Shown: positions 35,311-45,720 of the stretch, one piece after another
How the letters are laid out: each line of letters opens with the position of its first letter
Position numbering within the stretch: the stretch's first letter is position 1
Source: Conus ventricosus
Lineage: Eukaryota; Mollusca; Gastropoda; Neogastropoda; Conidae
Assembly (NCBI GenBank): GCA_018398815.1
Contig: CM031614.1
Coordinates: 52,579,767 to 52,643,766, forward strand
Length of the DNA: 64,000 nucleotides
Direction of reading: 5' to 3'
Notes under the pieces: model-generated
What the model saw: only the letters and a program-made list of their open reading frames with translations
Told to the model about the DNA's origin: nothing
Database searches by the model: none
Translations under genes and position numbers: made by a program

Positions 35311-35545
35311 CGACTTTCAAAGCCCTTTTAAAAAAAACAAGCCCTCTTATTGGAATATAGAAAACAAAGAATGAGAGAGAAAGTGTTTTTTAGCTTTTTT
35401 TTGATACACTGTAAAAGGGTTTGTTTTGGAAAAAATGCCTCCCAATTTAGGCTAAAGCTCCAGTTTTCCCCCTTGATTTAGTGTTTACTTTATGACTCTG
35501 TCATTTTTTTCACGAGGCGCTGGTTTTTAACAGAGTAGGGGGGGG

Positions 35546-36843
35546 TGTAGCCGGTGCTAACAGGTATTATTTCTTTTGTACCTTTCCCTGGAAAAATGTT
35601 TTGTTCGGAGTTACTTCCCCACCCCCGGTCGAATCCATTTTTTTTTTGTGTAAATTTTTAAAACCTAATACCAAACCTACATAAATTTATGTATTTGCTA
35701 AATCACAAAATAATGTATTTTATTTATTTAAAACCCTAGGGGCTAGACCCATATTTTCTCTAAACTGGGATTTTGCACAGCAAATCTTGCGCCATTTCAA
35801 ATTGCTGTCGAATGAAAATTGAATAAATTTTGATTTTTCAAAAGTAAGAGGGAAAACCAAAAACTAAATGCATGTTAAAGTAAGTCCCCGAGCCTCACCA
35901 TATCGCATGCTTAGGATCTTTTTCCGCAAGGCTTGCGATATACGAAATACTGACGCGCCGGTTCCCCTTTAAATTTGCCTTCTTGTTCATTGTCTGAGTT
36001 TTTTATCCAAATTTTCATTCTGCAAAATCGGGCTTCCGATCGAAATCTTGATAAGTCCATTTTTTGTATAAACAACGAAAATTTTAGAATTTTTTATTTA
36101 ACGACCATTTCAACAGAGTTTTTTCAGTGAAAATTTTGTCAAAAATAGGCCATACGGCCCGGGAAATGAAAATCACTGTGTTTTCTAGTAAATTTTAATA
36201 ACAAATTCTCCACTTAGACACTGTTCGGGAAATGAAGTTTATATGTATGAAAAGACGAAGTGCCAGCTATTCATTCTTTTAAAATTATTTCAGTCTCAAT
36301 TTTTTATTGAAATAAGGAAAAAAAGACTAAACGCGTTAAAATGGGTCACTCTAACATTAAATCAAATGATTTGTACAGGGAAAAAAAATGTCAAAAAGGG
36401 GCTTTCTGCATTTTATTCCTTGTTTCTGAGGGGGGGTTTTTATCGATAGAAATAGTTTAATAGTTTGAACGGCCCGCGACCAAAAATGGGGGGGGAAACC
36501 CCGATAGAAAAACCCAAAACTTGGTTTCCGGCCTCCCCAGGGGCCCCGCCCGGGAAAACCGTGTTGCTGGGTCTGCGCCCGGTACATTTTTAAAAAAAAG
36601 AGTGTTGTTGAGAAGGAAAAAGTTCCCCGATGTAGCCTGGCGTGAGGCAAGAGAGTGCTCAGTCGCTGACTGTCGAAGAGTTGCTCCAGGCTGCGTTTCC
36701 GGTTTTAGCTCCCTGCCATGAAAAAAAAAGGAAAAAAAAAAACTCTGCTTCGTCCCCTGTTCTTGACCGCGCTGTCCCTTGGTTTCCCGCACTTCTCCCA
36801 TCGCCTGTCTTCACCTGACCCCCCTTACCCCTCCCCACCATCA
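35546..36843 (+). repeat. 3' LTR of nested element
   Basis: About 1298 bp, colinear with the 5' LTR but differing by many one-base indels concentrated in homopolymers. An AGAGTAGGGGGGGG polypurine tract precedes it (about 35532-35545). Confidence 0.8.
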
Positions 36844-36974
36844 TTGGGGGTTTAAAGTTTTAAAATTTTTGAGATTCTTTATATCATTTGTGTCCATTAG
36901 GTTTTTAAATGGATTAAACGCGTTGTCGTTAGGGAGGGGCACTTGTAGTTCAGCTAGTATTCGTCTGTACTGCT
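36844..36974. repeat. Second copy of the Polinton flank
   Basis: Repeats 31665-31793. After 36974 the Polinton sequence continues with the N-terminal part of gene 2. Confidence 0.85.
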
Positions 36975-37310
36975 AATAAACATGAAAGTTATATACTGAC
37001 TTTACTAAAAGATTAGGGTGGTTAAATGGTTTGCATATGAAACACCACAGCCAGTAGTTGCGCTAAATGGCAAAATTTAACTGATTCTGGTAAAACGTCA
37101 TAGGGCTAATGACCATGCTGATGGCACTCTATCACTCTTTATTGGCGGATTAAATATTTAGTTAGTGGGTTTACAAGCCTGACTTGAAAGCCATAGATTC
37201 GTCTACTGCAATGGTTAGTAAACTGAAGTCCAAAGATTTGGGGTTATAAAACGCTCCTACATCGTAAGTGGCACTTTCGTTATATTTAAAAGGTTCCATT
37301 TTTTAAATAG
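36975..37310 (-). pseudogene. Polinton right-module gene 2, N-terminal part
   Basis: Minus strand, starting at an ATG at about 37300 and reading MEPFKYNESATYDVGAFYNP, then KSLDFSLLTIAVDES, with a frame change near 37180. Further fragments continue to the junction at 36974, where the C-terminal fragment across the nested element takes over. With the insert removed the gene would be about 390 codons. It is divergently arranged with gene 3, and the two starts lie only about 35 bp apart, so a shared bidirectional promoter is likely. Confidence 0.6.
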
Positions 37311-37332
37311 TTTTTAAAATAGTTATAAAAAA

Positions 37333-38061
37333 GATGTACATCTATATAACCAAGCAAACACGACCCGTGTGTTATTAACGTATCCAATTTTCAATTGGCG
37401 GGGGAGGTTGTAGGATTGCCCTTAAAGAAATTGGCTTTAAAGTTATGTGGGTTAACATATCTGAAGGAGCTCAAAATAACTGGATAAATATTAGTAACGA
37501 GGTGGGCAATCAAATAACTCATGTAAAATACCTGATGGTTACTACAACTTTTGCTTTTTAAAAGAAGTACTTAGCGAATTTGGCATATTGTTAAAAATTA
37601 ACGAAGCCAAACCTCAGAATTACTATACATTTCCACTAGAAGAAAGAGAGAGTACACTTTTCCTAAGATAAGATAAGATAATGTTGCTTATAGCCCAGCC
37701 GACCACACTTTTCCTAAAGGCCTAGCTAAAATCTTTGGCTTTCACAGTAGTGACAGAGCTTATAGATTAGTACAAGAGAAGATGTTATCAATTTGAAGGT
37801 AATAAACCTTCTGATTTTCTCGTGAACCCAATGTTGTATGTTCATTTACAACCAGTTAAAACAGATCTAATTTGTTGATGGCTATCCGTCTACAGTTCTA
37901 AAGGTTTGCCATCCACTAGGGCGGTTTTGCGATTATCGATTAATCTCAGTTGGAAAAAACAGTGAATTTAAAGAATTAATTAATGGCCCTATAAATTCAT
38001 TAGATGTAAAAATAACTAACCAAAATGGAGAGCTGGTTGTTTGTTCTGATTTATTAATTTA
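37333..38061 (+). pseudogene. Polinton right-module gene 3 (unknown, about 240 codons)
   Basis: Begins MYIYITKQTRPVCY. It continues through several frame changes with GFKVMWVNISEGAQNNWINI, SEFGILLKI, a KGLAKI/FGFHSSD stretch, PSDFLVNPMLYVHLQPVKTD and, at the end, SLDVKITNQNGELV. The beta-strand-rich pattern and the closing strand resemble a single-domain structural protein, so a minor capsid or penton-like role is possible but unproven. It contains a 38-bp retroposed SINE tail at 37667-37704. Divergent from gene 2. Confidence 0.58.
37654..37717 (-). mobile_element. Ultra-short SINE tail insertion with 13-bp target duplication
   Basis: The 38 bp at 37667-37704 read on the minus strand GGTCGGCTGGGCTATAAG, then CAACATTATCTTATC and a TTATC repeat. 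They are flanked by perfect ACACTTTTCCTAA copies (37654-37666 and 37705-37717). The duplication proves retroposition of a nearly completely 5'-truncated element. Confidence 0.9.
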
Positions 38062-38565
38062 ACCCTTTACCAGACTCCTGGGTCACCCACGACCCCACAA
38101 CACACAAAAAGGGTTATATCTCTAAAAGTATTTGAGCAATCTTCATGAAATTTAATGACTTTGTCAAATACGTAATTGGCTTTAGGTATGTAAAATTTTT
38201 ACATGTATGTATAACTTACGAATGACGTAATTGGACGCATCTTTTTAACTATCTTGAAACGATGGCGGGGGTCGCGGAAGACCCCAACTCGCTTTAGGTA
38301 TAAGCACTAAAATGGCTCTTTGCCGAGTGACGCATTTTTTTAACTATCTTGAAACGATGGCGGGGGTCGCGGACGACCCCTACAATTTAAAGAGTAGAAT
38401 GCCGCTTATCCCTAAAGCGATGGCGGGGGTCGCGGAAGACCCCTACTCGCTTTAGGTATAAGCACTAAAATGGCTCTTTGCCGAGTAGGGGTCGTGAGAG
38501 CCCCCCGCCATCGTGTCTGTGTAGTCAAAAGCTTCATCCGGTAAATTGAAGTAGAAGAGCGTACT
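38062..38565. repeat. Tandem repeats with GGGGTC/GACCCC hairpins near the Polinton right end
   Basis: Units of about 95-120 bp contain CTATCTTGAAACGATGGCGG, a GGGGTCGCGGAAGACCCC hairpin (6-bp stem) and GGTATAAGCACTAAAATGGC. Hairpin copies are centred near 38276, 38370 and 38441. A longer inverted repeat pairs about 38421-38452 with about 38483-38514. The rightmost part (38505-38550) matches the first 90 bases of the window. Confidence 0.8.
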
Positions 38566-38592
38566 GTAAACCCTTAATTTTTATGTCCCTGG

Positions 38593-38826
38593 AGAGAATG
38601 TAAATATACGGGTTCACGATCACCAAATCTTATCTTGCACGTAAGCCCCCCATTTTAAAATAACGATTACGTCAATTTTTGCAGTTTTTGCATGTTAATT
38701 TTTTTGGGAAAACAGGTTTAATTTTGGCCAAAAGTAGCATGAGAAGGACGTGATTTGTATGTGAAAAGGGGGGGTTTTCGTGCAAGATAAGATGGGTGAG
38801 CTTAAACCCGCATATTTACATTCTCT
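38593..38826 (-). repeat. Right terminal inverted repeat of the Polinton
   Basis: Ends ...TTTACATTCTCT, the complement of the left end AGAGAATG. The repeat's own two ends are inverted copies (AGAGAATGTAAATAT against ATATTTACATTCTCT), so it can form a cruciform. The sequence is clean here and serves as reference for the noisy left copy. Confidence 0.85.
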
Positions 38827-38965
38827 CCCCTCTCAGGATCAGCTTCATTCTCAGATCTGCATATGACCTTCTGCCCTCAAATGCAAACCTGGTGAAGTGG
38901 GGAAAAAAACAGACGATCCTGCATGCCCCCTCTGCCATGAAAAACAAACAGTGGAGCATGTCCTA
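38827..38965 (+). pseudogene. LINE ORF2, right part (C-terminal zinc motif)
   Basis: Directly after the Polinton the reading is PLRISFILRSAYDLLPS, then NANLVKWGKKTDDPACPLCH and EKQTVEHVLS. The CPLC...H pattern is the C-terminal zinc knuckle found after the reverse transcriptase in many LINEs. It continues the reading that stops at 19051. The SINE that follows (38990) cuts it off. Confidence 0.8.
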
Positions 38966-38989
38966 AGCTTAAATTTCCCTACAAATATC

Positions 38990-39240
38990 AGGTGCCCCAG
39001 TGGCTCAGTGGTTAGAGTGCGAGTCATTAAGTGGAAAATGAGCATGTCCAGAGGGTCATGGTGTCGAATCCCAGCCATGGCTCGTCCCAAGATGGGAAAA
39101 ACGTGGCAGCAGAGGGACATCCGGAGTTATGAACCGGTGTGGCCCACCCCCCTAGAGTGTCAGGAGATAAGGGCCGAAACACTTGCTTGAAGGGGGCTTC
39201 TCTTCTGAGGACCCCTCTTGCTGCCACGCTCTCCACAAGA
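38990..39240 (+). mobile_element. tRNA-derived SINE
   Basis: Starts GGTGCCCCAGTGGCTCAGTGG with an A-box (TGGCTCAGTGG) and has a B-box-like GGTGTCGAATCCC at about 39060-39072. The spacing is a little longer than in a real tRNA, and no cloverleaf can be drawn, so it is a SINE head. The downstream extent is uncertain and may reach about 39540. Confidence 0.65.
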
Positions 39241-40720
39241 TTCTTTCTACTGTGTTTGGGTCACTTGCTCAAGTGCATAGGACTGTTGAAAGTTAGAGCT
39301 AGGCCTGTCGGGGTTACCTTTGAGAACCGCAACGGTGACCAAAGTGGTCTAACTGGAGAACTTGGAAAGGAGCGAGCATTGTCCTTACCTGTTTCAGTTA
39401 TTTTCTTACTTCTCATATCTGTTTTTGTTTCTTTCTTTTCTTTTTCCCCACACCATCCACGAAAGGTGAGATTTACGTCCCGTTGGCCGGAGGCCCGTAG
39501 GACAAGGTTTCCCAGACTTTTAGCCTGTGTAGTTCTTGGGCGTTGCTGTCCTCAGCGGTGATTGGTCGGAGTCGGTGTTGTCGGTCTTTTGCTCTCTGCA
39601 GCAGCCTCCCTTGAAACCCTTGTACACTTCCATTTCGGACCACTGGTAGGCTCTATGGATCCACACGATCCAATTTTGTTCAGCTCGGATAGAACACCCT
39701 AACCGGTCGCCCTTCTGGCTGGCAAGCGAGAGGACAGGGATGTGAGACTCAGGTTCAACCAAGGCTGGACTCTGGGAAGCTCTTTGCCTCTCTGACTCTC
39801 TTTGCCTCTCTTGACTCTTTTAAACTTCCGCACCTCTTCCCTGTACAATGGTTAATACCAACTGTCTGTACCAGAGGATGGGAAGAAGTCAAACACCCAG
39901 CTTCATGGGCTGCATCCCTATGTGGTTGTAGAGAGTCCTGGACTCTGAGTCGTGGGCTGCCCTGAAAACACATAGTGGTGTCGGGTGGCCGTTAGGGCAG
40001 GGCCCCACTGAAGGCATGTTGGAGCGATACATCACTCCCACAAACACATTGGGTGTCCATAAAGCTACCCGTGCGGCACCCTGTCTCCATACCACGTAAA
40101 GATGGACGTATAAAGGTCATAGGTGACCCACGTCGTCACAGATGGAAGACTGAAGTCACTAACGCATGGGAGAAAATTAAAGCGCCATGTTATATTTTTC
40201 TCGCAAAGTCCTATTACACAAGGGAAGCAACCGAGAGGGAATAGGATTTCGTGAAATACTGAAAATGCCAGAGTTGTGTCGCTTCTCGGACAACATGGCG
40301 CAAGAGTAGAACAATAACTCAGGGAAAACTGATGTTGACTAGACTGTTGACATCATTTTGACAGGATTTAACAAATTTAACTGAAACTGTGGTGCTGGAC
40401 ATTTAACCATGTCAGCTGGAAGACATCGAACTTATTCGTGAGTAGAAATATATGTTTGACGAATAAGCGATTATCGGAACCCATTCTTTTCATTATCTTA
40501 CTCATAAGAAGTGAGGCAGGCGAACAAAACCTAGCAATAATAAACGGCAAGATTGTGGTTCTGACAAAGGGGGCTGGTAACGACCAACGAACAGGTGGAG
40601 GCCCAGAGTCTGCCACAGACCCCAAACCAAGACAGAACTGACTGAAGAATACAAACCATGTAAATAATGTAAATAGTAGACAGAAAAAAGGAAGATTTTT
40701 TCAGGGAAAGGAAGAAGGGG
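39241..40720. other. Intergenic or SINE/LINE untranslated DNA, no gene recognised
   Basis: Good-quality sequence without a supported open frame. The part from about 40250 may be the 5' untranslated region of the LINE that starts next. A pyrimidine-rich stretch lies at 39415-39455. Confidence 0.45.
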
Positions 40721-41640
40721 GTTACAGTTTTATACTCTAATGTTGATGGTTTACTGAATAAAAAAGATGAGTTCTTTACAAGAATAGAAGAGATCAAGCC
40801 CAGTGTTATAGCACTGACGGAAATAAAACCGAAGCACCCAAATGTTTTGAATGAATCGGAGTTGCCATCCCTAATTATGACATGTTTGTAAACAAAAACC
40901 AGTTAAGAGGTGTAGCATTATATGTCGAGAAGTCAATGAAAGCGCGAGAGTGTGAGAAAATAAATGTGTGTGAATTTCAGGAAAGTGTGTGGTGCTCAGT
41001 CGAAAGTGTCCAAGATGGTAAAATTTATTTGGATGTATTTTACCGAAGCCCAAACACTAGCAGTGAAGAAAATGATAAGAAATTATTTCAAATACTTAAA
41101 TCTGATATGGTATCGAAGTATACTAAGGTGTGCATTATGGGCGACTTTAATTTTCCAGGGGTCCATTGGGATGGAAAATGGACAGGAGAAAAAAATGACA
41201 GCATTAAACAAAATGTGCTAGATTCCTTTTTGATACAGAAGGTAAGCAAACCGACAAGGAGGAGAGTTGATCAAAACCCTACATTGGATGACTGGATACT
41301 TGTAAGTGAAGATAATCTTATTTCGGACATTGTGCATCTTGACCCAGTGGGTAAAAGTGACCATGATGTTTTGGCATTTCAGCTTCACATTTCTAATAAA
41401 AAAGTAAAAAAAAACAGGTTAAGTATATTTACAAACTTAGCAAGGGTGATTATTATAAGTTTAGAAAGATTGTAAATGATCATGATTGGTCTGTGATGTC
41501 AGAAATGAATAGCGAAGAGAGTTGGAACTACATAAAAAGATTACTGCATAATGGTATGGAGAAATGTATCCCTAAAGTTAAAGTTAGGGATACTAAAAAG
41601 TACAACCTGTATGGATGAATAAGACAGCGTTCAGATGTCT
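40721..41640 (+). pseudogene. CR1/Jockey-type LINE: endonuclease part
   Basis: Apurinic-endonuclease-type domain that would nick target DNA. It reads LYSNVDGLLNKKDEFF, SVIALTEIK (catalytic glutamate), then after a frame change RGVALYVEKSMKA, VFYRSPNTSSEEN, MGDFNFPGVHWDGKW (catalytic D and N), NPTLDDWILV and VGKSDHDVLAFQL (catalytic SDH). It is intact from 40882 to 41475, then in a new frame to about 41640, where another LINE fragment interrupts it. The clade is judged from the GDFNFPGVHWD style and is approximate. Confidence 0.9.
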
Positions 41641-42357
41641 TCTTCTTCCTAAAATACTGGTTCACTCAAAAAAAGAGTAGGTCACCAGCGCGCATATTAA
41701 AAAATAAAATAAAATAACATAAAACAGTGCGACTCTGACTGTTGGCCCCTGGAGCAAATTTGGCAACAAGGGGTCGCACTCGATTTAAAAGCAATGGCCA
41801 AATTCAGGCCCAGGGGATAATAAAATATCTGGGGAAATAAAAATAGAAAATCATCAATATGCAGATCTCAAAACTGTCGAATCAATTTGTCCCTTGAATG
41901 AGATTGCACTTGTGGCGATCTTGATGGCACCCGGCAGTGAGTTCCACAGCCGTACAGAACTGGGATAAAAAGAATGTAAGTGGTTGTCAATATTTGATTT
42001 CAGGTATGGTATAACATTGACCGCCACTCTGGTGCTACTTTTATTCAAAACTAGTTGTTCCATTGGAATATCAATTACTTTAGCTCTGCCTTTGAAAAGG
42101 TGTTAAGTTTAATAAAAGCTCTTCTCTCTTCTAAGGGTTTTCCATTCTAATTTCCTCATGTTCTTCCTAGTATTCCCCTTTTCTCTGATGTGGTTCCCTG
42201 TTACGAACCGTGCTGCTCTCTTCTGAATTTTCGAGGTTATCAATGTCCTTTAGATGGTAAGGATCCCAACCTGAGCAACCATATTCCAGTACTGGTCTAA
42301 CCAGTGTTTGTAGCAGTCGTCTTTAACCTTTTGGGGGCAGTCATTGATGTTCCTGTA
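41641..42357 (-). pseudogene. LINE 3' fragment inserted in the CR1/Jockey-type LINE
   Basis: The minus strand reads LVRPVLEYGCSGWDPYH (about 42255-42305), then SVRLWNSLPGAIKI (about 41923-41965), the C-terminal blocks of a different LINE, ending in a T-rich/A-rich tail at about 41698-41722. The surrounding LINE reading resumes at about 42358 where it left off. The insertion is antisense to its host. Confidence 0.8.
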
Positions 42358-44356
42358 TCAAAAAGAAATATAAACTATTCAAAGATACCTTACGACTAAA
42401 TCAGGTTATGCTTATCTGAAATACATAAAGGAAAGAAACAAATGTAAAAAGTTGTTTAAAAAGAATAAGAAGAGATTATGAGAAGCAGATCGCCAATGGA
42501 AGGTAAAATAAATCCAAAAAAGTTTTGGAGGTATGTGCAACAGCAAATGAAAATGATACAGGTTGTAAGGCATTAAAGAGACCTGATGGTACATTTGCGG
42601 TGGATGACATGGATAAGGCTCAAATGTTAAATACATTTTTTTCAAGTGTATTTACCCAAGAAAATTTATGCGATATTCCGGACTTGAGAGAAGGATGTTA
42701 TTCAAATGGGTAATGTTAACAGAAATTCGAGTCACTCCCAAAGCTGTGGAGAGTAAATTAAAACAACTTAACCCAAATAAGGCACAGGTCCTGATTTATT
42801 GCCACCAAAGGGGACTAAAAGAGCTATGTGAGGAACTATCTGTTCCACTGTGTTCATTTTTTAATAAGACACTTGAAACTGGTGTATTACCTGAAGACTG
42901 GAAAACGCAGAGGTGACAGCGATTTTAAGAAAGGGACAAAATGTGAACCGAGCAACTACAGACCTGTAAGTCTTACTTGTATCTTATGCAAGGTTTTAGA
43001 AAGTATTGTCAGAGACTCAATGGTCTCCTATTTTACAGATAATAATTTTTATTCTAAATGTCAGCATGGTTTTAGAAAAAAACGATCATGTGTCACACAG
43101 CTGTTAGAGGTTATGGAGGATATAACAACAATGCTAGATGGCAGACAAGGAATTGATATCATATACATGGATTTTAGAAAAGCTTTTGATACGGTTCCGC
43201 ATAAGAGAATCCTTATAAAGCTAGCAGCATACGGTATTGGTGGCACCTTATTAAAATGGATCAAAACTTTCTGAGTGATAGAACTCAACAAGTCAGAGTA
43301 GGGGCAGCCAAATCAAAGAAATGTAATGTACTTAGTGGTATCCCTCAAGGAAGTATATTGGGACCGGTTCTTTTCACTATTTTTATAAATGATCTACCAG
43401 ACAACCTTGTCAGTCCATGTAAAATATTCGCAGATGATACTAAGATTTACAATTGTACATCAAAGAGTACTTGTATTCAAAACGATATCTACAAACTGCA
43501 AGAGTGGTCTGAGTCGGGAATCTGTATTTCAACATGACCAAGTGTGGTGTATTGCACGTCAGGAATAATAATCAAAATAATGAATATAAAATGATGGGGA
43601 ATGATGTTTATCACCAAGTAGTGGCTCTTACTGAAGAAAAAGACTTGGGTGTTACCTTCGATAGCAGGTTGTCATTTGACCCTCACTTACAGAGAGTGGT
43701 AAATAAAGCTAACCAGATGTTAGGTATCATAAAAAGGAGTTTTACTTATTTAGATAAAGATACTTTTTTGAAATTATACAAAGCTTTTGTCAGGCCACAT
43801 TTGGAGTATGCTAATGTGATTTGGAGCCCTTTTTTAAAGCGTCAATCAATAATGTTAGAAAAGGTTCAAAGACGAGCTACCAAATTGCTGAAGCATTGCA
43901 AAAACTTATCATATAATGAAAGATTGAAATATTTGAATCTGCACTCGTTGAGGGGAAGAAGGATCAGAGGTGACCTAATTCAAGTTTATAAGATCTTTAA
44001 TGGCTATGATGATATTGACATTGAGACATTCTTTTCTGTTGCACAAACTTCGAGTACTAGAAACTCTGAAGGAAAGATTTTTATAAAGCACTGTAACCAC
44101 TAATCAACTAAATTTTCATTTTCTTATAGAGTTGCTAACCACTGGAACGAAATACCTACTACCATTAAATTTGCACCTGATATTAATACTTTCAAGAATT
44201 TTCTAGACAATGATTCAAAATTTAGAGAATTGTTTCATGACTATGATGGATTGCAATGAAGATATTAATTGTAGCATGCCATATGACCCAAAAAGTGAAC
44301 AAATTTAGAGGGGACACATGATAGACCGCGAGGTCTAGGCTAATGAAGCCAGTCCC
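42358..44356 (+). pseudogene. CR1/Jockey-type LINE: reverse transcriptase
   Basis: Continues the LINE, with frame changes near 42530, 42700, 42900, 43270 and 43530. It reads NYRPVSLTCILCKVLE (42955-43002), FRKKRSCVTQLLE, YMDFRKAFDTVPHKR (catalytic aspartate), GIPQGSILGPVLFTIFIND, KIFADDTKIYN (FADD catalytic box, about 43420-43455), LGVTFDSRLSFDPHL, HLEYANVIWSPFLK and a C-terminal region to about 44260. All the reverse transcriptase motifs are present in order, so decay is modest. Confidence 0.92.
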
Positions 44357-44383
44357 TACTACTACTACTACTACTACTACTAC
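44357..44383 (+). repeat. (TAC)n tail of the LINE
   Basis: Nine TAC units end the LINE, the microsatellite-type 3' terminus expected of CR1/Jockey-type elements. Confidence 0.8.
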
Positions 44384-44760
44384 ATAGTCTCGAGACCTTT
44401 TATAATACAACATCCGCGCGTGTATGAATTTGCGAATCGGCATTCATGTTTGATCGATTTGTCAACTCGTGCACGCGCTCTCTGGTTCAAACTCCACTCG
44501 GCAGATACACAATGCTCACGATCGTGCTTATTGCTGTGTTCGATGTCACCAGTAAAGGCATTGAGTGATAATATTTTCTTTTAAATCAGAACAGCTAAAA
44601 CGGATGTTCTGATCACCAAAATGTGTTATTCTTCAATATTCATTGTTGCGGAACTGATAACGTCAATCACGCATTCTCTGATAGTTGTTTGAGTTCAAAT
44701 GTCGATCATACTATTGTCCAGACTGACCATGCTGTTTAAGATGGACAAGCATGGTTTGGT
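44384..44760. other. No gene recognised
   Basis: Good-quality DNA between two LINE remnants, without a supported open frame. Confidence 0.5.
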
Positions 44761-44967
44761 CTGCATGGACAGAGCCAGATGATTCCTGCTCCAGCCCGTC
44801 AACGTAGAGCACACGAACAGCAATTTAAGCAACTACAGTGCCGAACCTTGTATCGACAGGGGTCCTTTTACCCACGCACTATAAAGGAGTGGAACGCCCT
44901 GCCCAATACAGTAGTCGAGGCAAAGACTCTTGACATGTTAGTGTCAAGGGTAAGAAAACTGTATTAA
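44761..44967 (+). pseudogene. LINE C-terminal fragment
   Basis: A 62-codon open stretch reads RRAHEQQFKQLQCRT, GSFYPRTIKEWNALP and TLDMLVSRVRKLY, the conserved C-terminal block of Jockey-like LINE reverse transcriptases. It is followed by a (CTG)n/T-rich tail (44974-45010). Confidence 0.85.
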
Positions 44968-45450
44968 ACCTTTGCTGCTGCTGCTTTTTTTTTTTTTTTC
45001 TTTTTTTTTTAATATGCTGCGTCAACCCACATTCAAAAACGTCATAATAGTCAACATGATGACTGTGGACGTCAACTGGATGATGATGATGATTGTCATC
45101 ATCGTCTTTATCCTCATGACCACAAACAACATGCTATTATTCAGCTGCTTTGTGGGTCACATACAATGTATCCCATGGAAAGCCGCCACCAGGAAAGACA
45201 GTAAAGAAGCCCAAATAGGCTACACTGTGCAGGTTTAACCAGCAGGCAACATCTTCTCCATCCTCTCTTGGGGAGCCATTGGGGTGCCATCCTGAAGAAC
45301 AGTTCATCAGAAAGTGCTGCGTGAACACAAGTTGGATACTGTCATCAGAGCCAAATATAGATAGATCTCTATTATCACTATCAGCCACTGAGATAACAGC
45401 AGAGATGACCACTATTAAGTTAATTAACACTTACAGAGATAGCTGCTTAG
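44968..45450. other. T-tract and unassigned DNA
   Basis: (CTG)n and T(n) at 44974-45010, then a GATGAT-rich stretch at 45080-45095. No gene recognised. Confidence 0.5.
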
Positions 45451-45720
45451 ATGACTCACATTGGTGCCTTCTGTGCCGAGGCAAACAAGACCCTGGGGTT
45501 TCTTGGACAGAACTTGAAGCTCAGAAGCACCAGCATCAAGGTGTGAACTTACAAAGCCTTTGTGTGCCCCTTGCTCCTGATATGCATGTTCTGACCGGGA
45601 TCCCTGCACACAGAAGAACATGAACAAGTTGGAGGCCATGCAGAGACATAATGTGTCAGAACTTTGCAGGCAGGAGCCAACTCTGGACGGCAGATAACTA
45701 AAGGTCAGGCTGTCCATGGA
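45451..45720 (+). pseudogene. LINE reverse-transcriptase C-half fragment
   Basis: Across frames the plus strand reads EANKTLGFLGQNLKL, STSIKV and a TYKAFVCPLL stretch, then EEHEQVGGHAET-like text. This is the region after the catalytic box of Jockey-like LINEs. Decayed. Confidence 0.7.

Larger units (their letters stand above)
31794..36843 (+). mobile_element. LTR retrotransposon nested in the Polinton, probably non-autonomous
   Basis: Direct repeats of about 1.3 kb begin TGTAGCC at 31794 and 35546. The first ends in CCCCCCA at 33104 and is followed by a primer-site-like TGGCGCTGCGAGCGGGATT (33106-33124); the second is preceded by a polypurine tract (AGAGTAGGGGGGGG). These are the standard marks of an LTR retrotransposon on the plus strand. 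The 2.4-kb interior is GC-rich, proline-rich in translation, and shows no protease, reverse transcriptase or integrase motif, so it is either a non-autonomous element or a deletion copy. The second LTR is much noisier than the first, apparently from sequencing error. Confidence 0.8.
19052..38826. mobile_element. Polinton/Maverick DNA transposon with nested LTR element
   Basis: A 19,775-bp insertion; removing the nested LTR element leaves about 14.6 kb, in the Polinton size range. Terminal inverted repeats start 5'-AGAGAATG at both ends. Genes recognised by motif are a protein-primed type B DNA polymerase, a retroviral-like integrase and a packaging ATPase, the hallmark set of Polintons and of the related adintoviruses. 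Three unassigned genes fill the right half. The LINE reading ATGGCCCC on the left and CCCCTCTCAGG on the right shares CCCC as the visible target duplication; six bases would be expected, and the left copy lies in noisy sequence. Cysteine protease and major capsid genes were not positively identified, so I cannot say whether the element ever made virions. Confidence 0.9.

Noticed and set aside
38990..39075. A tRNA gene
   Set aside because: Box A and box B are present but no cloverleaf or acceptor stem can be drawn; it is a SINE head.
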